This document shows, piece by piece, positions 7,891 through 16,070 of a DNA stretch of 34,242 nucleotides. Position 1 is the first letter of the stretch. Every line of letters begins with the position of its first letter. The stretch is taken from contig JAOACQ010000016.1 in NCBI GenBank assembly GCA_026417755.1, positions 1-34,242 on the forward strand, in the 5' to 3' direction. The notes under the pieces were generated by a model that worked only from the letters and a program-made list of their open reading frames with translations, searched no databases and was not told the DNA's origin. Made by a program: the position numbers and the translations under genes. This DNA comes from Brevinematales bacterium (lineage in GTDB: Bacteria; Spirochaetota; Brevinematia; Brevinematales; JAOACQ01).

Positions 7891-8330
7891 AAGTTTTTGT
7901 TAAAAAGTTACATAATAATGCTATATTTCCGGAGTATCATTCAACTGGTGCAGCGGGGGCAGATATTTACTCTTGTCTTGAAGAGGATGTTGTTATTAAA
8001 CCGGGAGATATAGTTTTAATCCCTACTGGTTTGGCTGTAGAAATACCTGAAGGATATGAAATACAGATAAGGCCAAGAAGTGGATTAGCCACAAAAGGTA
8101 TTATTTTACCAAATTCACCGGGAACTATAGACTCTGATTACAGGGGAGAAATTAAAGTTATATTGATGAATCTTGGTAAAGAACCTTTTGTAATTCATAA
8201 TCATGACAGAATTGGGCAGATGGTCCTCTCAAAATATGAAAAGATAGAATTTGAAGAGGTTTCTCAACTTTCAGATTCAGAGAGAGGAAGTGGCGGTTTT
8301 GGTAGTACTGGTTCGGGAAGAAAGAGTTGA
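7887..8330 (+). CDS. dut: Deoxyuridine 5'-triphosphate nucleotidohydrolase
   Basis: Trimeric dUTPase that hydrolyses dUTP to dUMP, keeping uracil out of DNA and feeding dTMP synthesis. All five family motifs are present in 147 residues: AGADIYS (23-29), PRSGLA (63-68), GTIDSDYRGEI (79-89, with the catalytic aspartate and tyrosine), DRIGQMV (107-113) and the glycine-rich C-terminal arm RGSGGFGSTG (133-142). The ATG overlaps the stop of the lipoprotein gene by four bases, suggesting coupled translation. The last 54 bases, including all of motif 5 and the stop, also encode the C-terminus of hflX on the other strand. Confidence 0.96.
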   Translation: MKVFVKKLHNNAIFPEYHSTGAAGADIYSCLEEDVVIKPGDIVLIPTGLAVEIPEGYEIQIRPRSGLATKGIILPNSPGTIDSDYRGEIKVILMNLGKEPFVIHNHDRIGQMVLSKYEKIEFEEVSQLSDSERGSGGFGSTGSGRKS

Positions 8331-9404
8331 TATATATTGCTTAAGAAAATTTTTTAATTCATCAATTCCTTCTCCTGTTTTAACCGAGATATAAATGGCA
8401 TTTTTATATTTATTTCTTACAAGTTTTATTTCATCCTCGGTTAACATATCTACTTTGTTAAAACATAATATAATATTACTGTTAACCCCTATTTCATCAA
8501 GTGTATTATCAACAACATTGATCTTGTTTTCAAAGTTTTTATCTGAAATATCAATGAGTTCAATTATTAAGTCAGCATTTATTGTATCAAGTAGAGTTGA
8601 TTTAAAACTTTCTATCAATTCATGAGGTATGTCCTTTATAAAACCGACAGTATCTGTTATAACAATATCCTTTTCTATTCCGTCTCCAAGCCATAGTTTT
8701 CTTGTTGTGGTATCAAGAGTAGCAAACAATTTGTCTTCTATCAAAACATTTGCTTTAGTAAGTTTTTTAAGTAGAGAAGACTTTCCAGCATTTGTATAAC
8801 CGGCTATCGCAATCTTGAAAGTATTTTTTATTCTTTTTTTCCTTTGAGTATCTTTTTCCTGATCTATTACTTTTAATTTGTCTCTCAACATTTTAATTCT
8901 TTTTCTTATCTCTCTTCTTTCAAGTTCAAGTTTCTGCTCACCAGGCCCCCTGGTTCCTATACCTCCACCAAGCCTCGACAGCTCCTTTCCCTTACCTATT
9001 ATTCTGGTAAGTTTATATTCAAGTCTTGCCAATTCAACCTGCATTCTTGAAACTTGAGTTCTCGCATGTAGTGAAAAAATTTCAAGTATTATTTCTGTCC
9101 TTGTCATCACCTTGAAATTTGTCTCATTTTCAATATTTCTTGCCTGAATAGGTGAAATTTCATTATTAAAAATTAAATAAATTTCTCCATCTTTAAAACT
9201 TGAAAATAGTTGCTTTATCTCATTTAATTTCCCATATCCCATAAAATATCTTGGATCTGGCTCTTTTCTAGACTGGATAATTCTATCCAAAACCTCTACT
9301 TCAATTGTTCTCGATAAGTCTTCTAATTCTTCCATTGAGTTTTTAATATCTAATATTTCATCAAATGGAAACTTGATACAAATAAGAATAGCTTTCTTAA
9401 GCAT
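8277..9404 (-). CDS. hflX: Ribosome-associated GTPase HflX
   Basis: Translation-factor GTPase that in studied bacteria splits stalled or stress-arrested ribosomes. The 375-residue protein has the HflX N-terminal domain with the glycine-rich GGIGTRGPGEQKLE (148-161), a helical linker, and the G domain: P-loop GYTNAGKS (202-209), G3 DTVGF (251-255) and G4 NKVD (316-319). Its start lies one base after the stop of the DUF5312-like gene, so it is the last gene of the spiro-SPASM operon. The final 18 codons (STLSSRTSTTKTATSSL and neighbours) are the exact reverse complement of the dut motif-5 codons, in codon register. This low-complexity tail is probably an extension gained when an earlier stop was lost. 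Confidence 0.95.
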   Translation of the reverse strand: MLKKAILICIKFPFDEILDIKNSMEELEDLSRTIEVEVLDRIIQSRKEPDPRYFMGYGKLNEIKQLFSSFKDGEIYLIFNNEISPIQARNIENETNFKVMTRTEIILEIFSLHARTQVSRMQVELARLEYKLTRIIGKGKELSRLGGGIGTRGPGEQKLELERREIRKRIKMLRDKLKVIDQEKDTQRKKRIKNTFKIAIAGYTNAGKSSLLKKLTKANVLIEDKLFATLDTTTRKLWLGDGIEKDIVITDTVGFIKDIPHELIESFKSTLLDTINADLIIELIDISDKNFENKINVVDNTLDEIGVNSNIILCFNKVDMLTEDEIKLVRNKYKNAIYISVKTGEGIDELKNFLKQYISTLSSRTSTTKTATSSL

Positions 9405-9405
9405 T

Positions 9406-11181
9406 TTAATCTCTTAAAAATGAGATAACTTCTTTTAAATCTTTAAGTTTTTCATTATCTTCTATAAGTGTTGTAAGTAACTTTGTGTTTTTACTACCAC
9501 CAATGGATCTTATATTCCTTAGATATTTAGGGGGATGAAGATCTATATCTTTTCTTAATTTGTCAATACAATCCTCTATAATGAAAAAAATATTTGCAAA
9601 TTCATTAAATAATTCTTTCGCATTTGTATTTATGTTTGTTATAAGTCTTTCTATAGTCTTTTTGATATCGGCTGTAATATCCCTTCGCTCAAGATATCCT
9701 ATAACTTTTTTGGCAGTATTTCCATCTTTTTGCATTTCTGAAAAGAATTCGTTAAATTTTTCTTCAAACTTTTCCAGATCGTATGTTAACTCAGACAATG
9801 TCTTTTGGAAAAATTTATCAAGAAAAAATCCACTTAATAAAACAAGACTTAAGAAACTTTTTATCGTAGTATTAAAATAATCTGTAAGAAAAGTATTAAT
9901 AGTAGCTATTTGATAAATATATTCAAAAGAACCGAATCCTCTTGCTTCAAGTTTTTCAGAAAATTCGTTGTTGTATATTCCAACCCATTCAATATTTTTG
10001 AAAATTTTATTCACATAACTTTCTATTTCTTTGGACTTCCTTTCCTTAAAGGATGTTTCAGTAACATATTTTATTCTTTTATGAAAAATTTCACAATATA
10101 ACTTAAATAAATCAAACTTGGTATATAAAACAGATGCAGAATATAATGGATCTTTCTTTAAAATCTTAATTATGTTTGTAAAACTTGCTTCATAAGCCAT
10201 ATTTTTCAAATTTGTAAGTAATTGTATAAGTTCTTCTTCAATATTATCATCGATCTCCTCTTCTTCATTTACAAGATTGATAAATTTTTTAACCTCTATA
10301 AGTTTTTTTAAGACATCAAGATTATTTAAAGAAAAATCTATCTGAATAAATATACTTTCGAGATCAACAAGATAAGGTAGTAACGCTTCTCCACTAACTT
10401 CTGTAAAATTTGGAGTAGTTTTCATCGTGAAATCAGGATCAAACCTTCTAAGCAAAGCTATAAAATCGTATTCAGCAAGTCTTTTTAAATATATAAAATT
10501 TGTATATAGCAAATTTGCTGTTTCTATAGCCTCTGGAGGAAATGATTCAAAATGCTTTGCAATTGCTTCTTCTATACCCTCCCAAGCATTTTTTATATTT
10601 CCAAACTCATTAATTACTTTTTGGATATTCTGGTAAGAGAATTTTTCATCAATAATATTTGGATTAACCATACATAATTTTTCAAAGAAAAGTTCAAGCC
10701 CAGTTTTTCTTAGCTGGTTTGGATTTGCCCATTCTTCCGCATTCAACGTTTCGTTTATTACTTTCCTGATCATACCGAGCATAGTATATAGATTATAAAT
10801 CCTTAAAGCAAAAAATGGTGTAAGTTTTTTTGAGTGTGGGAGAAAGATTGGAGGTTTTATCTTAGCAAGTTGCTTGATAATTGAGTGAAGTGATTTCCTT
10901 AATTTATATTCTGAAAGCGAAAGTATACCAAAGAAAGAAAGTATAAAAACCCAAATTTTTTCAAAAAAAGAGAGTTTAACCTCTATTTCTTTATCTTCAG
11001 AAGAATCTTTTAATGTGTAATCTTGAGATTTTGCCTCAAGCCCTGAAGTAGCTTTTTCTAAATCTGATTGCAATTTCTTTTTTTCTTCTTCAGACAACTG
11101 GAGAACTTTTGGATCAAAAATATTATCCTCAAAGATGCCTTTTTCTTTTGCCCTTTTTACCGTATATTCATCATACGGCAT
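9406..11181 (-). CDS. Large membrane-anchored protein, DUF5312-like
   Basis: Protein of 591 residues with no enzyme motif that I recognise. It has a charged N-terminal segment (1-70), one hydrophobic segment at about 72-90 (FFEKIWVFILSFFGILSL) able to bind or span the membrane, and a long mostly helical, Lys/Glu-rich remainder. Length, layout and neighbours recall spirochaete proteins grouped as DUF5312; that match is from memory and needs a profile search. The ATG at 11181 has AGGAGA upstream, inside ricT, and the two genes overlap by 11 bases. hflX starts one base after its stop. The function is unknown; tight coupling to ricT and hflX suggests a housekeeping role. Confidence 0.75.
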   Translation of the reverse strand: MPYDEYTVKRAKEKGIFEDNIFDPKVLQLSEEEKKKLQSDLEKATSGLEAKSQDYTLKDSSEDKEIEVKLSFFEKIWVFILSFFGILSLSEYKLRKSLHSIIKQLAKIKPPIFLPHSKKLTPFFALRIYNLYTMLGMIRKVINETLNAEEWANPNQLRKTGLELFFEKLCMVNPNIIDEKFSYQNIQKVINEFGNIKNAWEGIEEAIAKHFESFPPEAIETANLLYTNFIYLKRLAEYDFIALLRRFDPDFTMKTTPNFTEVSGEALLPYLVDLESIFIQIDFSLNNLDVLKKLIEVKKFINLVNEEEEIDDNIEEELIQLLTNLKNMAYEASFTNIIKILKKDPLYSASVLYTKFDLFKLYCEIFHKRIKYVTETSFKERKSKEIESYVNKIFKNIEWVGIYNNEFSEKLEARGFGSFEYIYQIATINTFLTDYFNTTIKSFLSLVLLSGFFLDKFFQKTLSELTYDLEKFEEKFNEFFSEMQKDGNTAKKVIGYLERRDITADIKKTIERLITNINTNAKELFNEFANIFFIIEDCIDKLRKDIDLHPPKYLRNIRSIGGSKNTKLLTTLIEDNEKLKDLKEVISFLRD

Positions 11182-12199
11182 TTGATTCTCCTGTATGATT
11201 GTTTAAGTATTCATACACAGCACCATTCTCATTTCTAGAGATTTCTTTTAATCTTTCAAGAGAAAACTTCTTTAAGTGCCTGTTTTCATCTTCTCCATAT
11301 ACATCTGCTGTAATAAGATTATGAGAAATAACTCTATATGTTTTTCCATTGTCTCTTATTATAGAATTAACTGGAGGATACTTTTCTTTTTCAGTGCTAT
11401 AAAAATCTGCTTCATAAGAAAGGCAACATATTAAACGTCCACAAACTCCCGTAAGTTTACTTGAATTTACCAGAAACCCCTGATCCTTTGCCATTTTAAG
11501 ATATATTGAATTAATATGACAATTTGATCTTGTGCAACAAGTCTTAATACCACAAACTCCATAGCTTTCTATAATCTTAGACGCATCTCTCACTCCAATC
11601 TGCCTCATTTCTATCCTCGTCTTATATATAGCTGCAAGTCTCTTAACCAGTTCTCTGAAATCCACCCTATTCTCAGCAGTAAAGTTAAAAATAACCTTCT
11701 TTTTCTGGTACATAAAGTAAACACTTATAAGTCTCATCGGAAGATTCATTTCCTTTATTATTTTAAGGGTATCTTGAAAAGCCTTTTCCTTATTTTCATT
11801 AAGTTTATTCCAATCTTTTACTTCTTCCTCTGTGGCTTCTCTCAATACTTTGAAATTTTCTATCTTTTTCTCTATACCTTCTTCTGCCACCAGCGTATCT
11901 GCACTATGTTCATCTTTTATTATCTTTTTAAGTTCAGTTAAATCATTAGTCTCTTCTCGATGATTTAAAAAGTTATTACCATTGAGATCTATCTCATCGT
12001 TGATGTGAGGTTGAGGTTTTTTAAGTGGAAATTGGTCAATTGTAATATGCTTTATTTCAGACATTGCAAGCCCTATATCCTCACCAAATTTGGTATTGGC
12101 TAAATACATCTTGCCCGGTTTTACATCCATATCGTCCGGAACGATATAAGGAAAAACAAGATTGTCAAAATATGTTTTAATATATGCTACTCTGTACAT
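11171..12199 (-). CDS. ricT: PSP1-domain protein, RicT/YaaT family
   Basis: The 342-residue protein has a PSP1 domain with the family's cysteine set: Cys216, Cys221, Cys222, Cys227, Cys253, Cys258 and Cys259, within GVCGIKTCCTRSNC and GVCGRLICCLSYE. In Bacillus subtilis RicT is part of the RicA-RicF-RicT complex, which carries iron-sulfur clusters and affects RNase Y processing and developmental switches. No ricA or ricF partner is in this window. The N-terminal part (1-60) is separated from the core by a charged, low-complexity stretch (about 65-140). ATG 12199 follows AGGGGAG at good spacing, 9 bases after the spiro-SPASM stop. The symbol rests on family membership; the local role may differ. 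Confidence 0.85.
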   Translation of the reverse strand: MYRVAYIKTYFDNLVFPYIVPDDMDVKPGKMYLANTKFGEDIGLAMSEIKHITIDQFPLKKPQPHINDEIDLNGNNFLNHREETNDLTELKKIIKDEHSADTLVAEEGIEKKIENFKVLREATEEEVKDWNKLNENKEKAFQDTLKIIKEMNLPMRLISVYFMYQKKKVIFNFTAENRVDFRELVKRLAAIYKTRIEMRQIGVRDASKIIESYGVCGIKTCCTRSNCHINSIYLKMAKDQGFLVNSSKLTGVCGRLICCLSYEADFYSTEKEKYPPVNSIIRDNGKTYRVISHNLITADVYGEDENRHLKKFSLERLKEISRNENGAVYEYLNNHTGESNAV

Positions 12200-12208
12200 A
12201 ACTCTCCC

Positions 12209-13648
12209 CTAAAAATTAAAAATCCACCATTCATCACAATTTTTACATAATTTTTCAGGCTCAAAAGAACCATTAAAATGTGACAGAAAATATTCATTGC
12301 CATTTTCCCAACAATTCTTAATTCCATCTTTAAAAATATTTCCAACAATATGACTACCATTCAAATCTTGTCTACACAATGGCACATCTCCATTAAAGAA
12401 TATTACCATATCATTCTTAAGATGATAGCAAAAAAACCTTTTAACTGGAGATAAATCAACAACTCTTTGATTAACAAGAAGCCCACAAAAAGTATCGAGT
12501 TTTTTAATAATAATACGGTCTTTAAATTCACTCCAGTTTTCATAAAACTTCATTAATTCTTCTTCATTTACTTTTGTTCTTGTAAATTGTATATATATTT
12601 TTTCTTTGTTGTCAAGGTTTTTTATATCTTTTTCGATTGTTGATAATTCTTTAGACGGTATTATGTCATTTAAAGGTGATTTATATAATCTGAATTTGTC
12701 AGGATCTATAAAACTCATATCAAATATGATCTTTACGTTTTTTAAAGTCAGTGTCTTTTTTATTTTTTCTATATCCTGATATAAACCTCTGCTTTCAAAA
12801 ATAAACAGAATATCTTTGTATGAACTAACAACCTCTATGATACTATCTATCTCTGGATGTAAAAATACTTCTCCATAAAGTCCTAAAGAAACTACTGGGT
12901 TATATGAAAATTTATGAATTTCTTCTACTATTTTCTTAAAATCTTCAATCTTTATAAATCCACTTCTTTTTAAATGATTTGAAGCAAATATTTCTCCTTT
13001 TTCTCTCTCAGTCGATACTTCTATCTCATAGTATGTTGGACGTTGTCTTAAAAAAGAGGGGTTTTCTATCAAAATTTCTTCCAATTTCTTGAGACTTAAA
13101 GAGTATGAATTTTTTTCAATTATTTCTTTTATAAGATTCAGATTATTCAAATTATTCGGGATAAAATCTATTCTATATTTTGAAAGTTCCGTATCTGTAA
13201 TAAAAATATTACAGTCATAAGAACTTATTTCTCCTTCTATAATTTCTCTTATAGAATTTTTAAATACTGGTAACTCTTCGGGTATGGTAGGGATAAAAAA
13301 TTCGAGCATTGCTGTATCGAAGATTTCGGGTAATATTCCAGCCGGTAGATTTTCTGGATAAGTGTAATCAAAAACATACTCAAGGTGCTCAGATATCATC
13401 TCTTGTGTCAAAGCTATATCAAGAAATGGCGAACAAGCATTTAAGATTAACACATTAGTATCAGGGTGTTTATTCTTTAAAAAAGAAAAAAGCTCTTTTG
13501 CTTTTGTAAAATTTAAACTATCTTTCCTTTTACCGCCAAGAAAATATATTTTATCAACTATTGGCTTTAACTTTTCTATAGTAATATTTATAAAATCTTC
13601 CTTCTCTTCAAAAAAATCTATGTTATCAATTAATAATGCAATTAACAT
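12209..13648 (-). CDS. Spiro-SPASM-type protein: SpsF-like domain, cysteine-free radical-SAM-like region, SPASM
   Basis: Protein of 479 residues in three parts. Residues 1-180 resemble a nucleotidyltransferase (GT-A) fold: ACSPFLD (71-77) and YRIDFIPNNLNNLNLIKEI (158-176) parallel segments of the SpsF-like protein at 27443-28189, but the nucleotide-binding signature is absent. Residues 205-340 look like a radical SAM barrel (YEIEVS; GLYGEVFLHPEID), yet residues 200-330 contain no cysteine, so the CxxxCxxC cluster is missing. The C-terminal SPASM region keeps Cys388, Cys407, Cys425, Cys446, Cys468 and Cys471. This matches my memory of the spirochaete spiro-SPASM family. ATG 13648 is chosen because the upstream TTG at 13693 lies in the promoter -35 box. 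First gene of the operon with ricT; function unknown. Confidence 0.78.
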   Translation of the reverse strand: MLIALLIDNIDFFEEKEDFINITIEKLKPIVDKIYFLGGKRKDSLNFTKAKELFSFLKNKHPDTNVLILNACSPFLDIALTQEMISEHLEYVFDYTYPENLPAGILPEIFDTAMLEFFIPTIPEELPVFKNSIREIIEGEISSYDCNIFITDTELSKYRIDFIPNNLNNLNLIKEIIEKNSYSLSLKKLEEILIENPSFLRQRPTYYEIEVSTEREKGEIFASNHLKRSGFIKIEDFKKIVEEIHKFSYNPVVSLGLYGEVFLHPEIDSIIEVVSSYKDILFIFESRGLYQDIEKIKKTLTLKNVKIIFDMSFIDPDKFRLYKSPLNDIIPSKELSTIEKDIKNLDNKEKIYIQFTRTKVNEEELMKFYENWSEFKDRIIIKKLDTFCGLLVNQRVVDLSPVKRFFCYHLKNDMVIFFNGDVPLCRQDLNGSHIVGNIFKDGIKNCWENGNEYFLSHFNGSFEPEKLCKNCDEWWIFNF

Positions 13649-13664
13649 AATTTTACCTTTTTTA

Positions 13665-13693
13665 ATTATATAATATTCACCTTTTTTATGCAA
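13665..13693 (-). promoter_or_regulatory. Promoter of the spiro-SPASM-ricT-hflX operon
   Basis: Minus strand TTGCAT (13688-13693), 17-base spacer, perfect TATAAT (13665-13670). Transcription would begin near 13658, leaving about 10 bases before the ATG at 13648. This short leader also argues against a start at 13693. Confidence 0.7.
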
Positions 13694-13746
13694 TTATTAA
13701 TCCATTTTAAAGCATTTTAATTAACATTTTATTAGCACCATCAATA

Positions 13747-14571
13747 TTAATTTTTTTTAGAATTTATTTTAGATAGTTCAACTATGGTATCAAATATTCT
13801 TGGCCCGGGTCTTGAAATTCTATCTTCATTTATAAAAATAATCTGAGGATTTTTACCGAGATCAAGCATTTTTTCTTTGATAAATTTTTCTTCTGTCTTA
13901 AGATTTTCAGGCAAAATTAAAAAATCAAACTTTAGTTTTATTATTTCTTCTTCTGTTAATAAAGGATATCTTACTTTCAATTTTATAACATTTTCAAAAC
14001 CAGCAATTTTTAAAACATCAGATATAAAAGTATTTGTAGAAACTGAATAGTAGGGTTTTATAGACAACAAAAAAAGAGCCTTATTTTTTTTATTTTGAAT
14101 TTTTAAATTACTAATTTTTGAGGATAGAGATTTGACCTTTTCGTCAGTTTGAATATTAAACAATGAACCAACAAAACTTATATTGCTAAGAATATCCGCC
14201 ACAGTTTCTTCTCTTAGCGTATATACCTTAATCCCGAGATTTTCGAGCCTTTCAACACCTGTTTTTGAATTTCCAGAGAAGGAAGCTAACACAAAGTCGG
14301 GATTAAACTCAACAATCTTTTCTACATCGAAATTCCACAGATCTCCAATCTTTGGTAATCTTTTAGCTGCTTCAGGATAGTTACAATATACTGTGTTTGC
14401 AATGAGGTGTTTTTCAAGCCCAAGAAAATAAACTATCTCCGTAACATTTGGAGCCAAACTTATAACCCTTTTCTCGATAGAAAAAACTGGAGAAAAAATT
14501 ATTGAAATAACAAATATAAATCTTAATAGTCTACCATCTTTGATGAACGTCTGATTTAATATATTTTTCAT
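13747..14571 (-). CDS. BtuF-like periplasmic substrate-binding protein
   Basis: Exported binding protein of the helical-backbone metal-receptor class (BtuF/FhuD type), which captures cobalamin, haem or iron chelates for ABC importers. Of 274 residues, about 1-31 are a signal peptide (Lys/Arg start, then FIFVISIIFSPVFS). The mature part opens with RVISLAPNVTEIVYFLG, the typical first strand and helix, and contains PKIGDLWNFDVEKIVEFNPDFVLAS (73-97). No lipobox cysteine is visible. The start ATG lies inside the aldo/keto reductase gene (41-base overlap) with a weak GGAA before it. No permease, ATPase or TonB receptor gene is nearby, so the ligand is unknown; cobalamin is only the best guess. Last gene of the vor operon. 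Confidence 0.8.
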   Translation of the reverse strand: MKNILNQTFIKDGRLLRFIFVISIIFSPVFSIEKRVISLAPNVTEIVYFLGLEKHLIANTVYCNYPEAAKRLPKIGDLWNFDVEKIVEFNPDFVLASFSGNSKTGVERLENLGIKVYTLREETVADILSNISFVGSLFNIQTDEKVKSLSSKISNLKIQNKKNKALFLLSIKPYYSVSTNTFISDVLKIAGFENVIKLKVRYPLLTEEEIIKLKFDFLILPENLKTEEKFIKEKMLDLGKNPQIIFINEDRISRPGPRIFDTIVELSKINSKKN

Positions 14572-15517
14572 AAATTTCCAAAACCTTTTTCATTTCATAG
14601 GATTTAAGAGGTCTTATATCTGAAGCCATAACATTTGTTTCTACCTGTTCTACCCTTGAAGCTCCCGGAATAACAGTAGAAACCTCCTTGAACATAAGAA
14701 TCCATTTTATAGCCCATACAGAAAGCGGTATTTCAGAAGGAAATAAATTCTTCAACTCCTCAACCGCCTGAAGTCCCTTCTCATAATCAACTCCTGAAAA
14801 TGTTTCCCCTTTATCAAACCATTCTCCATTTCTATTTCCTCTTCTGTGATCACCTTTTGCAAAATCAGTATCTTTAGTAAATTTTCCACTCAGTAGACCA
14901 CTTGCAAGAGGTACTCTTACAATTATTCCGACATTTTTCTTCTTTGCCTCTTTGAAAAATAGTTCAGCAGGCCTTTGTCTGAACATATTAAATATTATCT
15001 GGACAGCTGTTACATTTGGGTATTCTATAGCTTTCAATCCTTCTTCAACTTTTTCAACACTGACTCCAAGATTTAAGATTTTCCCTTCTTGTTTTAATTT
15101 ATCAAAAAGTTCAAAAATTTCTGGTCTATAATATACCTGTGTTGGGGGACAATGCAATTGAATAAGATCTATGGTATCAAGATTCATATTTTTTAAACTA
15201 TCATTAACAAAATTTCTTAAAGCCTCGACCGTATAAGCTTCATTCGTATGTGGATTAAGTCTCCTGCCACATTTGGTAGCAATATATATTCTCCCCCCGA
15301 AGTTTTTAACAATTCTGGCGACAACTTTTTCACTTAAACCATTTGAATAAACATCGGCTGTATCAATAAAATTTATACCCTTTTCTATAGCTTTATTTAC
15401 AATCTCTTCAGCATTCTTATCATCAAAGCTACTCCCCCATTTGCCACCTACCTGCCAGGTCCCAAGAGAAACTTCTGAAACCTTAAATCCAGTTTTACCA
15501 AGTATCCTGTATTTCAT
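14531..15517 (-). CDS. Aldo/keto reductase
   Basis: Cytoplasmic NAD(P)H-dependent oxidoreductase with a TIM-barrel fold; 328 residues, normal length. The catalytic tetrad is visible as Asp52 and Tyr57 (IDTADVYSNG), Lys82 (YIATKCGRR) and His122 (IQLHCPP). The N-terminal GTWQVGG and the C-terminal cofactor region VIPGASRVEQVETN (about 280-293) fit the family. The substrate cannot be deduced. ATG 15517 lies behind GGGAG, 13 bases downstream of the oxidoreductase gamma gene, so it is probably cotranscribed with the Vor complex. Its 3' end overlaps the start of the BtuF-like gene. Confidence 0.93.
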   Translation of the reverse strand: MKYRILGKTGFKVSEVSLGTWQVGGKWGSSFDDKNAEEIVNKAIEKGINFIDTADVYSNGLSEKVVARIVKNFGGRIYIATKCGRRLNPHTNEAYTVEALRNFVNDSLKNMNLDTIDLIQLHCPPTQVYYRPEIFELFDKLKQEGKILNLGVSVEKVEEGLKAIEYPNVTAVQIIFNMFRQRPAELFFKEAKKKNVGIIVRVPLASGLLSGKFTKDTDFAKGDHRRGNRNGEWFDKGETFSGVDYEKGLQAVEELKNLFPSEIPLSVWAIKWILMFKEVSTVIPGASRVEQVETNVMASDIRPLKSYEMKKVLEIYEKYIKSDVHQRW

Positions 15518-15530
15518 CTCATACTCCCAA

Positions 15531-16067
15531 TTAAATTAAAGAGAACCCAATTTTAAGTGCATCAATATTAGCCTTAACTATCTTTTGTCCTTTTTCTGAA
15601 AATTTGTTTTCAATTGCTTTTATGAGGCTATTTTCTTTTATAAGCCCTGTTAGTTTAGCAATTATTCCAATAAGAATAACATTTGAAAATTTTGATGTCC
15701 CAAGTTTCTCAAGACATATTTCATCAAATTTAAAATTCATAATCTTTGCTTTAATATTATTTAAAGAATCTTTCACTACCGAACTATTTATTATAGCAAG
15801 CCCATTTTCAATAAGTCTTTCAGAGAATCTTTCTAACGATGGTTTATTAAAAGCTGCAAGCATATCTGCTTTTGATATAATTGGTGATGCTATCTTTTCA
15901 TCCGATATGATAATATGACAATTTGCAGTTCCTCCTCTCATTTCAGCCCCGTAAGATGGAAAATATGTAGCATTATATCCCTCCATTACAGAAGCCTCTG
16001 CAAGAATCAACCCGGCAGTTAATAACCCCTGTCCACCAAAACCGGACAATATCATTTTATTTGTCAT
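15531..16067 (-). CDS. 2-oxoacid:ferredoxin oxidoreductase, gamma subunit
   Basis: Gamma subunit (178 residues) of a four-subunit 2-oxoacid:ferredoxin oxidoreductase. The family opening GFGGQGLL (9-16) and PSYGAEMRGGTANC (37-50) are clear. In this family the domain helps bind coenzyme A and assemble the complex. Its ATG at 16067 is three bases after the beta-subunit stop, with GGAGAGT before it. The set delta-alpha-beta-gamma is complete at this locus. Confidence 0.93.
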   Translation of the reverse strand: MTNKMILSGFGGQGLLTAGLILAEASVMEGYNATYFPSYGAEMRGGTANCHIIISDEKIASPIISKADMLAAFNKPSLERFSERLIENGLAIINSSVVKDSLNNIKAKIMNFKFDEICLEKLGTSKFSNVILIGIIAKLTGLIKENSLIKAIENKFSEKGQKIVKANIDALKIGFSLI

Positions 16068-16070
16068 AAT

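Noticed and set aside
13649-13693. TTG start for the spiro-SPASM protein at 13693
   Set aside because: The TTG is part of the promoter -35 element, so it would not be transcribed.
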